Shown in pieces: positions 1 through 7,203 of a stretch of DNA of 12,864 nucleotides (position 1 is its first letter; each line of letters begins with the position of its first letter). The translations under genes were made by a program, and so were the position numbers. The stretch is taken from contig CAMLEX010000050.1 of NCBI GenBank assembly GCA_946479055.1, positions 1-12,864 of the forward strand, in the 5' to 3' direction. This stretch comes from an uncultured Bacteroidota bacterium. Its GTDB lineage: Bacteria > Bacteroidota > Bacteroidia > Chitinophagales > Chitinophagaceae. The notes under the pieces were generated by a model. It was given only the letters and a program-made list of their open reading frames with translations, was not told where the DNA came from and did not search any database.

Positions 1-1
1 T

Positions 2-2197
2 CTGAATGTTTTTGCAGCACATAATCATGTTTATTTTGGGAGAGAAAAAGATGGTGTATTGCAAAGCCCGTTTAGTGGTAACCTGGCCGAGGTTTGCCCT
101 ACCGGAGTATTTACTGATAAAACGCTTAAAGAACATTATACCCGTAAATGGGATTTGACATCAGCTCCCTCTGTTTGTCAGCATTGCAGTCTTGGATGTA
201 ATATTATCGCCGGAGAACGTTATGGAGAATTGCGCTGCATTACCAACCGGTACAACAGCGACGTGAACGGTTATTTCCTTTGCGACCGCGGAAGGTTTGG
301 CTATGAGTTTGTGAACAGTGAAAATAGAATTACTCAACCTATCATCCGTAATCGTACAGGCGAAGCTGTGAATGAAACTATTTTGATGAATCATCTTGAA
401 ACTATTCTTTCAAATCATACCGTAATTGGAATTGGTTCACCAAGAGCTTCTGTTGAAACTAATTTTTCTTTGATGCAATTAGTCGGGAAAGAAAATTTTT
501 ACCAGGGAGTGAATGCAGATCAGGCTTTTTTAGAAAAATTAATTGTTGATATTTTAAGTACAGGTACCGTGCATAGTTCTTCTCTCAAAGAAATAGAACA
601 GGCCGATGCAGTACTGATACTGGGAGAAGATGTCTGGAACACAGCACCTGTTATGGCGCTGGCTGTTCGGCAATCAGTGATGAAAACCGCTGCTGCAGAT
701 GCATTGCAGCGAACACCAATGCCCATCTGGAATGATGCTGCTGTAAGAGAATTGGTTCAGGAGGATAAAGGTTTCCTGGCAAATAGTACTGTTGTTGATT
801 CCCCATTGGATGAAATAGCTGCTTATAAACATCGTGCTGCTCCTGATGATATAGCCCGGTTGGGTTTTGCGATTGCTTACTATCTCAATCCTGCGTTGCC
901 TCCTGTTGATAATGCGGATGAAGTTTTGATATCGAAAGCGAAAATGATTGCTGAAGCTTTACAAAAAGCCAAACACCCTGTAATTGTCAGTGGCATTTCG
1001 TGTTGCAATGAAGCGATCATCCGGGCATGTTTTGATGTTGCTGCTGCATTGACTACTACAGAAAGAAAAGCAGGACTTTGTTATGTTGTACCGGAATGTA
1101 ACAGCATGGGATTGGCCATGATGCAGGCACCTTCATTTGACCAGGCTGTTGCAAGAGTACAAAGAGAAGAAAACATTACTGCTATCATCGTGGAGAACGA
1201 TATTTATCGTTATACAACTCCGGATAAAGCCAATGCATTCTTTAGTCGTTGTAAAAATATCGTGGTATTAGATTCTCTGCACAATGGCACTACAGAGAAA
1301 GCTCATGTGCTTATTCCCATTTCAACGTTTGCCGAAGCAGATGGAACAATGGTTAACAATGAAGGTCGTGCCCAACGTTTTTACCAGGTGTTTGTGCCAT
1401 CAAATAATTATATCAAAGAAAGCTGGAAATGGTTATGGCAGATGAAAGCTTTACAAACACAAGCCAGTAATGGGCAGCAACATCATTCCGATGAATTGCT
1501 GGCTAAGCTGGAAAAAACATTGTCACAATTTGAAGGAATTGCACAAGTTGCACCGCCGCATGATTTCCGTGTACATGGGCAGCTCATTCCAAGAGAACCT
1601 CATCGCTTTAGTGGCCGCACTGCAATATTGGCGGGCATTCATGTAAGTGAACCTAAGCCTTTACAGGATGATGATTCACCACTTACATTTACTATGGAAG
1701 GTTATAAAGGCATACCACCGGGTCCTGTCGTACCATTCTTCTGGGCGCCAGGCTGGAATTCTGTGCAATCGGTAACCAAGTACCAGGAAGAAGTGGGCGG
1801 GCCTTTACGTGGAGGGAATTCTGGGGTGAGATTATTCAAAGAAGAAACAGGAACGGCACCTTCATTTTTTAAAGATATACCTGAAGCATTTAAGTCAAGA
1901 AAGGAGAAATGGCTTTTGCTGCCAGCGTTTCATGTCTTTGGTTCCGGCGAATTGAGTGTGTATACAAAAGCTGTTGAGGAGCCTTCACCGGAGCCTTATA
2001 TCGCATTGTCAAAAGCGGATATGGATCAACTGGGGGTAGCAGAAGGTTCTGCTGTTGCGATAGAGATTGATGAAAGAAAATATTCATTGCCGGTAAAAAT
2101 GAAAAAAGAATTGTGTAATGGAATTGCTCTTGTATCCGCGGGGCTGCGGGGAATGGAAGCAATGAATTGGGGAAGCTGGGTAAAAATAAAAAAGTGA
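2..2197 (+). CDS. nuoG: NADH-quinone oxidoreductase subunit G (5'-truncated by window edge)
   Basis: This is the large iron-sulfur subunit of complex I, in the peripheral arm facing the cytoplasm, passing electrons from NADH along Fe-S clusters. The frame is open to the left edge, so the gene starts upstream. A TTG at 59 is internal, because the 19 codons before it continue the family sequence (FGREKDGV before LQSPFSGN). About 730 residues remain; E. coli NuoG has 908, so the N-terminal [2Fe-2S] and His-Cys3 motifs lie outside. Counting from the TTG, EVCPTG (C13) is a [4Fe-4S] ligand. C40-x2-C43-x3-C47-x27-C75 is the N7 cluster motif, with spacing as I know it from E. coli. A molybdopterin-oxidoreductase-like domain follows and the C-terminus is a small beta-rich domain. 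The TGA stop lies in GTGAGTTTTGAAAGGTGAGTG, which resembles the word arrays elsewhere. Identity is firm. Confidence 0.97.
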   Translation: MNVFAAHNHVYFGREKDGVLQSPFSGNLAEVCPTGVFTDKTLKEHYTRKWDLTSAPSVCQHCSLGCNIIAGERYGELRCITNRYNSDVNGYFLCDRGRFGYEFVNSENRITQPIIRNRTGEAVNETILMNHLETILSNHTVIGIGSPRASVETNFSLMQLVGKENFYQGVNADQAFLEKLIVDILSTGTVHSSSLKEIEQADAVLILGEDVWNTAPVMALAVRQSVMKTAAADALQRTPMPIWNDAAVRELVQEDKGFLANSTVVDSPLDEIAAYKHRAAPDDIARLGFAIAYYLNPALPPVDNADEVLISKAKMIAEALQKAKHPVIVSGISCCNEAIIRACFDVAAALTTTERKAGLCYVVPECNSMGLAMMQAPSFDQAVARVQREENITAIIVENDIYRYTTPDKANAFFSRCKNIVVLDSLHNGTTEKAHVLIPISTFAEADGTMVNNEGRAQRFYQVFVPSNNYIKESWKWLWQMKALQTQASNGQQHHSDELLAKLEKTLSQFEGIAQVAPPHDFRVHGQLIPREPHRFSGRTAILAGIHVSEPKPLQDDDSPLTFTMEGYKGIPPGPVVPFFWAPGWNSVQSVTKYQEEVGGPLRGGNSGVRLFKEETGTAPSFFKDIPEAFKSRKEKWLLLPAFHVFGSGELSVYTKAVEEPSPEPYIALSKADMDQLGVAEGSAVAIEIDERKYSLPVKMKKELCNGIALVSAGLRGMEAMNWGSWVKIKK

Positions 2198-2206
2198 GTT
2201 TTGAAA

Positions 2207-2250
2207 GGTGAGTGTTGGATGGGGTTACTCACTACTGACAACTCAACACT
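2207..2250. repeat. Inverted GTGAGT/ACTCAC words in nuoG-nuoH spacer
   Basis: The 71-bp spacer holds GTGAGT (2208-2213) and its complement ACTCAC (2227-2232), extendable by G-U pairs to 8 pairs around an 11-nt loop. An alternative 7-bp pairing is AGTGTTG (2211-2217) with CAACACT (2244-2250). The words match the GTGAGTG array family found after nuoL and, inverted, before nuoN. No T-run follows, so it is not an intrinsic terminator. It could be an mRNA processing or stability hairpin, or simply a pair of array fragments. Confidence 0.5.
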
Positions 2251-2268
2251 AACGGCAAAAAAAATATT

Positions 2269-3228
2269 ATGACTGTCATGCAACATATATGGATTGTGCT
2301 CGGTGTATTGTTTGTGTTGTTAAATATAGCAGCCGGGCTTATTTGGGTGGAGCGAAGACTATTGGCTTTATGGCAGGACAGGCTGGGTCCTAACCGTGCA
2401 GGACCTTTGGGAATTCTTATTGTATTGGCCGATACGCTGAAATTATTTTTTAAAGAGGATTGGATCCCACCTTTTGCTGATAAATGGGTTTTTATTTTGG
2501 CTCCGGCCATTGTAGTAGCCAGTGTGTTGATGAGTTTTGTTATTATACCCTTTGCTCCCAATATTGTTGTAGCTGATTTGAATATTGGTTTATTATTCTT
2601 CCTTGCCATGTCTTCATTGGGTGTTTATAGTATTGTGTTGGGTGGTTGGGCATCCAACAATAAATATTCACTGCTCGGAGCATTGCGGGGTGCATCGCAA
2701 ATGATCGCTTACGAAGTGTTCATGGGTTTATCATTGATGGGAGTAGTGATGCTTACCGGTTCGTTTAATCTGAGTGATATTGTACTGGCTCAAAAAAATA
2801 TGTGGTTCATCGTCACACAACCGCTTGGCTTTATCATTTTTTTTATTGCAGGAATTGCAGAAACGCATCGTTTGCCTTTTGATATCCCTGAAGCGGAAAG
2901 TGAGTTGATTGCCGGTTATCATGCGGAATATTCGGGAATGAAATTCGGGATGTTTTTTATTGGCGAATACCTGGGCATTACTTTGATCTCGGCGATGACG
3001 GTGACGATGTTTTTCGGTGGATGGCTGGGACCATCTTTTTTACCGCCATGGGCCTGGTTTTTCCTGAAAACATTTGTGTTTATCGGGTTATTCATATTGC
3101 TAAGGGCATCACTTCCCCGGCCGCGTTATGATCAACTGATGGAGTATGGTTGGAAATGGTTATTGCCGTTAGTTCTATTGAATTTGTTGGTAACGGGGGC
3201 AATAGCATTGTGGATTAAAGGAATGTAA
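2269..3228 (+). CDS. nuoH: NADH-quinone oxidoreductase subunit H
   Basis: NuoH is the membrane subunit that docks the peripheral arm and forms much of the quinone-binding cavity (the mitochondrial ND1 counterpart). The protein has 319 residues, the usual length, with about eight hydrophobic segments. Family motifs are clear: VERR (27-30), GPNRAGP (40-46), LFFKEDWIP (59-67), VADLNIG (101-107), [12 protein letters not shown] (129-140), the acidic loop [11 protein letters not shown] (203-213) running into [11 protein letters not shown] (217-227), and [10 protein letters not shown] (282-291). The acidic loop carries the glutamates implicated in coupling quinone chemistry to proton movement. The wording is close to E. 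coli NuoH. The ATG follows AAAAAAAATATT with no Shine-Dalgarno. A second ATG nine bases on is possible but gives a shorter N-terminus. It belongs to the nuo operon. Confidence 0.98.
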   Translation: MTVMQHIWIVLGVLFVLLNIAAGLIWVERRLLALWQDRLGPNRAGPLGILIVLADTLKLFFKEDWIPPFADKWVFILAPAIVVASVLMSFVIIPFAPNIVVADLNIGLLFFLAMSSLGVYSIVLGGWASNNKYSLLGALRGASQMIAYEVFMGLSLMGVVMLTGSFNLSDIVLAQKNMWFIVTQPLGFIIFFIAGIAETHRLPFDIPEAESELIAGYHAEYSGMKFGMFFIGEYLGITLISAMTVTMFFGGWLGPSFLPPWAWFFLKTFVFIGLFILLRASLPRPRYDQLMEYGWKWLLPLVLLNLLVTGAIALWIKGM

Positions 3229-3232
3229 AAAA

Positions 3233-3248
3233 ATGTGGAAATGAGGAA
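3233..3248. repeat. Short ATGTGAAA-type 8-nt word array after nuoH
   Basis: Two consecutive 8-nt units, ATGTGGAA and ATGAGGAA, begin four bases after the nuoH stop codon. They belong to the same degenerate family (consensus about ATRTGRAA) that follows nuoI, nuoJ, nuoK and nuoM. The rest of the 120-bp spacer is AT-rich, with TCTCCT (3301-3306) complementary to AGGAGA (3331-3336). Confidence 0.5.
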
Positions 3249-3337
3249 AGAATATAAAGTTTAAAATAAAAATTGGTTCATTCATGATTTAAAAAATAAT
3301 TCTCCTGGAGTTGTTGCAAAACTTCTCGTTAGGAGAT

Positions 3338-3342
3338 GGGAG
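3338..3342 (+). promoter_or_regulatory. Shine-Dalgarno-like GGGAG before nuoI
   Basis: GGGAG ends six bases before the nuoI ATG. Most genes in this window have no such sequence, as expected for Bacteroidota, so this may be incidental. Its upstream neighbour AGGAGA (3331-3336) could pair with TCTCCT (3301-3306). Confidence 0.35.
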
Positions 3343-3348
3343 TAAATT

Positions 3349-3864
3349 ATGATAAGTCATATCAGAACAATGTGGTTGGTTTTTTTACACTTGTTTCGTA
3401 AAAAAGCAACCATTGAATACCCGGAGGAAAAAGTTAAACTGCATCCCCGTTATAAAGGACGCATCGTATTAACAAAAGATCCGGATGGAGGTGAACGCTG
3501 TGTGGGTTGTTATTTATGTGCAGTTGCTTGTCCCGTGGATTGCATTGCATTGCAGGCCACCGAAGATGAGAACGGCCGACGATACCCTGAATTTTTCCGG
3601 ATCAATTTTTCCCGATGCATTTTTTGCGGCTATTGTGAAGAAGCTTGTCCTACTTATGCCATTCAACTGATCCCTGATTTTGAAATGGCCGAATACAACC
3701 GGCAAAACCTCGTCTTTGAAAAAGAAGACTTGTTGATTGACAGCCAGGGAAAATATCCAGGGTATAATTTTTACAAAGTAGCCGGAATGGATGCAGGCGT
3801 GAAAGGAACAGGTGAGGGAGTTAATGAAGAGCCGCCGGTGGATATAAAGAGTTTGTTGCCTTAG
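3349..3864 (+). CDS. nuoI: NADH-quinone oxidoreductase subunit I, two [4Fe-4S] ferredoxin-like
   Basis: NuoI carries clusters N6a and N6b and hands electrons from NuoG towards N2 and quinone at the membrane surface. The 171-residue protein has both classical motifs: C51-x2-C54-x2-C57-x3-C61-P and C90-x2-C93-x2-C96-x3-C100-P. An N-terminal amphipathic helix (about 1-20) would lie on the membrane. The central block ([17 protein letters not shown], then EEACP and EKEDLLI) and the C-terminal end DIKSLLP closely resemble E. coli NuoI (180 residues), rather than the shorter-tailed forms of many other bacteria. That comparison is from memory. The start ATG has a GGGAG six bases upstream. The TAG stop is followed within five bases by an ATGTGAAA word array. 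Fully intact. Confidence 0.98.
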   Translation: MISHIRTMWLVFLHLFRKKATIEYPEEKVKLHPRYKGRIVLTKDPDGGERCVGCYLCAVACPVDCIALQATEDENGRRYPEFFRINFSRCIFCGYCEEACPTYAIQLIPDFEMAEYNRQNLVFEKEDLLIDSQGKYPGYNFYKVAGMDAGVKGTGEGVNEEPPVDIKSLLP

Positions 3865-3869
3865 AAAAA

Positions 3870-3890
3870 ATGTGAAAATGATATGCAAAC
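3870..3890. repeat. ATGTGAAA word fragment after nuoI
   Basis: One exact ATGTGAAA unit (3870-3877), then a degenerate ATGATATGCAAAC. It begins six bases after the nuoI stop, the same placement as the arrays after nuoH and nuoK. Confidence 0.45.
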
Positions 3891-3925
3891 AGCTCGTAGC
3901 TCATGGCTAATAGCGCAAAGCTTGA
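3891..3925. repeat. AGCTNAT-type 7-nt word array (nuoI-nuoJ spacer)
   Basis: Five consecutive 7-nt units can be read without gaps: AGCTCGT, AGCTCAT, GGCTAAT, AGCGCAA, AGCTTGA. This family differs from those in the other nuo spacers. No ORF or RNA gene is visible in it. Confidence 0.55.
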
Positions 3926-3932
3926 ATTTATA

Positions 3933-3963
3933 AACTTTTCAACCTGTTAATTGTCAACTTTAT
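3933..3963. repeat. AACTTTTC-type word array overlapping the nuoJ start
   Basis: The units AACTTTTC, AACCTGTT, AATTGTC and AACTTTAT give a near-8-nt period with consensus about AAYYTKTY. The array supplies the in-frame TAA just before nuoJ (3948-3950), the TTG start (3951) and the first codons. Confidence 0.5.
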
Positions 3964-4532
3964 TCTACATATCATCCATCATTGCGATCATCGCCACTAT
4001 CATGGTGATTACCCGCTATACACCTATTCATGCTTTACTATACCTGGTTGTTTCTTTTCTTGCAGTAGCAATGATTTTTTTGTCATTGGGAGCACCATTT
4101 GTTTCGGTACTGGAAGTGATTGTATATGCCGGAGCTATTATTGTATTATTCATTTTTGTTGTGATGATGCTAAACCTCGGTACTGAAACCGCTATGCAGG
4201 AAAAACAATGGCTGCAGCCAAAAGTGTGGATAGGCCCATCGGTGTTAGCATTGGTGTTGTTAGTAGAGATGGTCATATTGCTGGCAAAAGGAAATGATAC
4301 TACCATTCTGATTTCAGTAGTGGATCCCCGGAAGGTTGCTCTTTCGCTTTATCGCGAATATATTATTGCTTTAGAACTGGCTGGTTTCCTGTTGATGGCA
4401 GGCATTGTAGGAGCCGCACATATAGGTCAGCATAAGAAAAGAACATTGCATCGGTTTTTGGAAGAGAAGGAAGAGCCGGAAGTTATTAGCCAGGAGTTGG
4501 GAATGAAAGAAAGGGAAAATGTGAGAATATGA
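3951..4532 (+). CDS. nuoJ: NADH-quinone oxidoreductase subunit J
   Basis: NuoJ is a membrane subunit of the proximal arm (ND6 counterpart) whose third helix takes part in the conformational coupling of quinone reduction to pumping. The 193-residue protein has five hydrophobic segments and the family motif EVIVYAGAIIVLFIFVVMM (55-73). The start must be TTG. An in-frame TAA lies immediately upstream, and from the TTG the protein aligns without gaps to my recollection of the E. coli N-terminus (FYI...IAI.AT..VIT...P.HALLYL). The first ATG is only at residue 18 and would remove most of helix 1. The last nine codons (MKERENVRI) and the TGA stop lie inside an ATGTGAAA-type word array, so this tail is probably not conserved in relatives. 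Confidence 0.96.
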   Translation: MSTLFYISSIIAIIATIMVITRYTPIHALLYLVVSFLAVAMIFLSLGAPFVSVLEVIVYAGAIIVLFIFVVMMLNLGTETAMQEKQWLQPKVWIGPSVLALVLLVEMVILLAKGNDTTILISVVDPRKVALSLYREYIIALELAGFLLMAGIVGAAHIGQHKKRTLHRFLEEKEEPEVISQELGMKERENVRI

Positions 4533-4534
4533 AA
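4503..4534. repeat. ATGTGAAA-type 8-nt word array forming the nuoJ 3' end
   Basis: Four contiguous 8-nt units, ATGAAAGA, AAGGGAAA, ATGTGAGA and ATATGAAA, overlap the last codons of nuoJ. The TGA stop (4530-4532) is within the last unit. Confidence 0.6.
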
Positions 4535-4613
4535 ATCCACGCCGTTGGCGGGACAAGTTGTGCAAATGAAAAACACCCATGTGTAATTATAATTTAAAAC
4601 AGGGAAGGGAGAT
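4533..4613. other. nuoJ-nuoK spacer with purine-rich ribosome-binding-like tract
   Basis: This 81-bp spacer has no ORF. It contains CGCCGTTGGC (4540-4549), a small GCC/GGC palindrome that recurs exactly at 12404-12413. It ends with GGGAAGGGAG (4602-4611), two bases before the nuoK ATG, the strongest Shine-Dalgarno-like tract in the window although the spacing is short. Confidence 0.4.
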
Positions 4614-4922
4614 ATGAATTCTTTTAACGCAGATATTGCATTGATCGTTGCCGCAATACTTTTTGTATTGGGACTCATTGGCGTGCTGACACGAAAGAAT
4701 ATCATTTTTATTTTAATCTCAATAGAAGTGATGCTGAATGCAGCAGGACTGGCATTTGTAGCGGCGGGAGCAAAATGGCAACAGCCTGATGGGCAAGTTA
4801 TGTTTTTGTTCATATTAGCGATGGCTGCGGCAGAGGTTTCGATTGGACTGGCATTGGTGCTGCAGGCTTATCATCAGCACAAAACATTGGATGTGGAGCA
4901 ACTGAAGGAATTGAAAGACTAA
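4614..4922 (+). CDS. nuoK: NADH-quinone oxidoreductase subunit K
   Basis: NuoK is a three-helix membrane subunit (ND4L counterpart) between NuoJ and NuoN, and part of the proton pathway. At 102 residues it has the normal length (E. coli 100). The two buried glutamates essential for coupling are present: E38 in ISIEVMLNAAGLAF and E74 in AMAAAEVSIGLAL, equivalent to E36 and E72 of E. coli. The motif KWQQPDGQVMFLFI joins helices 2 and 3. The ATG is preceded by a purine-rich GGGAAGGGAG. The TAA stop is followed three bases later by the clearest ATGTGAAA word array of the window. Its operon position between nuoJ and nuoL is canonical. Confidence 0.98.
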   Translation: MNSFNADIALIVAAILFVLGLIGVLTRKNIIFILISIEVMLNAAGLAFVAAGAKWQQPDGQVMFLFILAMAAAEVSIGLALVLQAYHQHKTLDVEQLKELKD

Positions 4923-4925
4923 AGA

Positions 4926-4957
4926 ATGTGAAAATATGGAAATATGAAAATGTGAAA
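4926..4957. repeat. ATGTGAAA-type 8-nt word array after nuoK
   Basis: Four units in perfect 8-nt register: ATGTGAAA, ATATGGAA, ATATGAAA, ATGTGAAA. This is the cleanest member of the family and defines the consensus ATRTGRAA. Confidence 0.7.
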
Positions 4958-4960
4958 ATA

Positions 4961-5006
4961 GAAGTTCGGAAGTTGTAAGTCGCTTGACTATTCCCTATGG
5001 ACGATT
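4961..5006. repeat. Two further degenerate word tracts in nuoK-nuoL spacer
   Basis: GAAGTTCG, GAAGTTGT and AAGTCGCT (4961-4984) have an 8-nt period. GACTATT, CCCTATG and GACGATT (4986-5006) have a 7-nt period. They differ from the arrays on either side, making this spacer a mosaic. The period reading is weaker here than for the flanking arrays. Confidence 0.4.
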
Positions 5007-5010
5007 CACA

Positions 5011-5052
5011 AGTTGAACATTGAGCATTGAAAATTGAACATTGAAAATTCCT
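5011..5052. repeat. CATTGAA-type 7-nt word array before nuoL
   Basis: Six units in 7-nt register: AGTTGAA, CATTGAG, CATTGAA, AATTGAA, CATTGAA, AATTCCT. Downstream, AATGTTGAACATT (5071-5083) is a near-perfect palindrome made of the same words. No protein or RNA gene is seen between nuoK and nuoL (186 bp). Confidence 0.65.
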
Positions 5053-5108
5053 GCTTGATGAAAGGTAGGGAATGTTGAACATTTTTAATTGAGTCTAACA
5101 ATTCATTC

Positions 5109-6998
5109 ATGAACAACCTGCTTGCATTTATCCCCGCATTGCCCCTGGCCGGTTTCCTGGTGCTGTCACTGGCGGGAAGAGGTTTGCACAGAAATGCAAT
5201 TGCATGGATTGGTGCCGGTACCGTTGGCGCTGCTGCTATTATTACTATGATAGCAGGTGTTCAGTTTTTACAAACTCCCCCTGTTGATGGTGCATATACA
5301 CAGACACTCTGGCAATGGATGAGCACTGAAAATTTATCCATCGCTATCAGCTTGCGGTTAGATGCATTGTCACTGGTGTTTGTATTCATTATCACATTTG
5401 TTGGAGCTCTTATTCATATTTATTCGACAGCTTTTATGCGGCACGACCGGGATTATTCCCGCTTTTTTGCCTGCATGAATCTGTTTGTATTTGCTATGCT
5501 GTTGCTGGTAATGGCTGACAACCTTGTGCTGATGTATCTCGGTTGGGAAGGGGTGGGGCTCTGCAGCTATTTACTCATCGGTTTCTGGTATGAAACACCT
5601 GCTAATTGCCGAGCCGCGAATAAAGCTTTCTATATTACCCGTATCGGTGATACGGCTATGGCTATCGGATTGTTCCTTTTATTTAAAGAATTAGGAACCC
5701 TGAATATTCCTGATATTCTTCAGCAATCTCCACAGCATTTTACAAACAGTTCATCAAACATTACACTTATCGCATTATTACTGCTTGCAGGTGGCATGGG
5801 TAAATCAGCACAACTACCATTGCAAACCTGGTTACCGGATGCCATGGCCGGGCCTTCACCGGTGAGTGCATTGATACATGCAGCCACCATGGTGACGGCC
5901 GGTGTGTATCTCATTGCACGGATGCATACAGTATTTCAACTTTCGCCGTTTGCGATGGATGTTACAGCTATTGTTGGCGCATTGACTTTACTCATTGCCG
6001 GCTGCAGTGCGATGGTGCAAACAGATATCAAACGAATATTGGCTTATTCAACGATCAGCCAGATCGGCTATATGTTCCTTGCATTAGGAATAGGCGCCTG
6101 GAGTGCCGGCATCTTTCATTTTTTCACCCATGCTTTTTTCAAAGCGTTATTATTTCTTGCCGCAGGAGCAATTATAGAATCCCTCCATCACGAACATGAT
6201 ATTTTCAAAATGGGAGGACTTAAAAACAGAATGCCCGTTGTGTTCCGTTGCTTCCTTGCTGGTGCAGCCGCATTGGCGGCATTGCCGTTGATCAGTGCAG
6301 GCTTTTTTAGTAAAGATCAAATTTTGTGGTATGCCTGGAGTGCTGATAATGGGAATGCTATGCTCTGGATAATTGCTTTGACGGGTGCTTTCATCACTGC
6401 TCTTTATACTACCCGGTTAATGCTAGTTGTTTTTTGGGGTGAAATGAAAACCCCGATCAGTGCATATCCGGGGAGGTTAATGACTGTTCCATTGATCATA
6501 CTTGCCATCTTATCCGTTGTTGCAGGATTTATAGAATGGCCTCACAATCTAATCCACATGACCCTGTTCTCAGATCTTGTACAAAAGGTTTTACCTGCAA
6601 CCATTCTTAAGGAAGGCATTCCTCCAGAAATCATCTTTCAATTGATTGCTGCTGTTCTCACACTCCTGGCGGTGTATACGGGGTATGTATTGTATTACCG
6701 CAACAGAACATTGATTGAAAAATGGAAGTTATCACCTGCTATGATGACGATACGAAACTTTTTCTTTAAAGGTTGGGGTTTTGACCAATTATATGAAACC
6801 GTGTTTGTTAAACCATTTGTATTTATAACACGCATTAATAAGGCTGATGTATTTGATAAATTATATAATGGTATAGCAAAAGCAAATCAAACATTGAATC
6901 GTTTATTATCGGTTTCGCAAAACGGTTCTTTGCGCTGGTATATTGCCGGTGTGTTGATAGGGATCTTGTTTATTTTGACTTTGCAATTGTTATTGTGA
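5109..6998 (+). CDS. nuoL: NADH-quinone oxidoreductase subunit L, antiporter-like
   Basis: NuoL is the most distal of the three Mrp-antiporter-like proton pumps of the membrane arm (ND5 counterpart). Its 629 residues are close to the usual length (E. coli 613). The pump residues are present: E147 in YLGWEGVGLCSYLLIGFWY, and K232 in GGMGKSAQLPLQTWLPDAMAGPSPVSALIHAATMV, corresponding to E144 and K229 of E. coli. HAATMVTAGVYLIAR (257-271) is the signature around the broken helix. The C-terminal part (about 540-629) contains the segment leading to the long amphipathic helix that runs along the membrane arm, and a final transmembrane anchor. There is no Shine-Dalgarno before the ATG. The TGA stop is formed by the first GTGAGTG unit of a word array. 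No frameshift or missing residue was noticed. Confidence 0.98.
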   Translation: MNNLLAFIPALPLAGFLVLSLAGRGLHRNAIAWIGAGTVGAAAIITMIAGVQFLQTPPVDGAYTQTLWQWMSTENLSIAISLRLDALSLVFVFIITFVGALIHIYSTAFMRHDRDYSRFFACMNLFVFAMLLLVMADNLVLMYLGWEGVGLCSYLLIGFWYETPANCRAANKAFYITRIGDTAMAIGLFLLFKELGTLNIPDILQQSPQHFTNSSSNITLIALLLLAGGMGKSAQLPLQTWLPDAMAGPSPVSALIHAATMVTAGVYLIARMHTVFQLSPFAMDVTAIVGALTLLIAGCSAMVQTDIKRILAYSTISQIGYMFLALGIGAWSAGIFHFFTHAFFKALLFLAAGAIIESLHHEHDIFKMGGLKNRMPVVFRCFLAGAAALAALPLISAGFFSKDQILWYAWSADNGNAMLWIIALTGAFITALYTTRLMLVVFWGEMKTPISAYPGRLMTVPLIILAILSVVAGFIEWPHNLIHMTLFSDLVQKVLPATILKEGIPPEIIFQLIAAVLTLLAVYTGYVLYYRNRTLIEKWKLSPAMMTIRNFFFKGWGFDQLYETVFVKPFVFITRINKADVFDKLYNGIAKANQTLNRLLSVSQNGSLRWYIAGVLIGILFILTLQLLL

Positions 6999-7028
6999 GT
7001 GGTGAGTGGTGAGTGGTGAGTAGTGAAT
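6995..7028. repeat. GTGAGTG 7-nt word array at the nuoL 3' end
   Basis: GTGAGTG three times, then GTGAGTA and GTGAAT, in perfect 7-nt register. The nuoL TGA stop (6996-6998) is inside the first unit. The last 20 bases (7009-7028) are the exact reverse complement of 8716-8735 in front of nuoN. Confidence 0.75.
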
Positions 7029-7047
7029 ATCTCATAAAAAGGATCAT

Positions 7048-7106
7048 CCCCTCCCTGGAGGGGCGAAATGCGGACAATATAAAATTTAAACGACCGGGGT
7101 GGGTTG
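7048..7106. repeat. GC-rich palindrome plus GGGGTGGGTTG motif in nuoL-nuoM spacer
   Basis: CCCCTCC (7048-7054) and GGAGGGG (7057-7063) form a compact palindrome. After an AT-rich stretch, CCGGGGTGGGTTG follows at 7094-7106. The pair looks like an intergenic element of the palindrome-plus-G-rich-tail type, here split by about 30 bases. No T-run follows, so it does not look like a terminator. It is noncoding as far as I can see. Confidence 0.4.
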
Positions 7107-7125
7107 TTGAATAACGAACTGAAAG

Positions 7126-7176
7126 TACAAGTGTGCGACGCAACAGACGATGATCAGGGATACAAAAGCTGGGGGC
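7126..7176. other. GC-richer noncoding block before nuoM
   Basis: Within the 205-bp nuoL-nuoM spacer, a block containing GTGTGCGACGCAACAGACGA and then GATCAGGGATACAAAAGC stands out as compositionally different from the surrounding A/T-rich words. There is no ORF. It may be another dispersed intergenic repeat, but only one copy occurs here so I cannot show that. Confidence 0.3.
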
Positions 7177-7203
7177 ATAAAAAAAATTAATTGATTCTAT
7201 TTT

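Noticed and set aside
2232..2609. 125-codon - strand ORF opposite nuoH, and similar long frames opposite nuoJ, nuoK and nuoM
   Set aside because: They are antisense to strongly conserved nuo genes and their composition mirrors the coding strand. No independent support.
3301..3336. Riboswitch or attenuator before nuoI (TCTCCT/AGGAGA)
   Set aside because: Only six pairs with a 24-nt loop and no conserved aptamer motif; it might merely sequester a purine-rich tract.
4926..5052. CRISPR array
   Set aside because: Units are 7-8 nt, contiguous and degenerate, with no constant repeat of 20-40 nt, no spacers and no cas genes.
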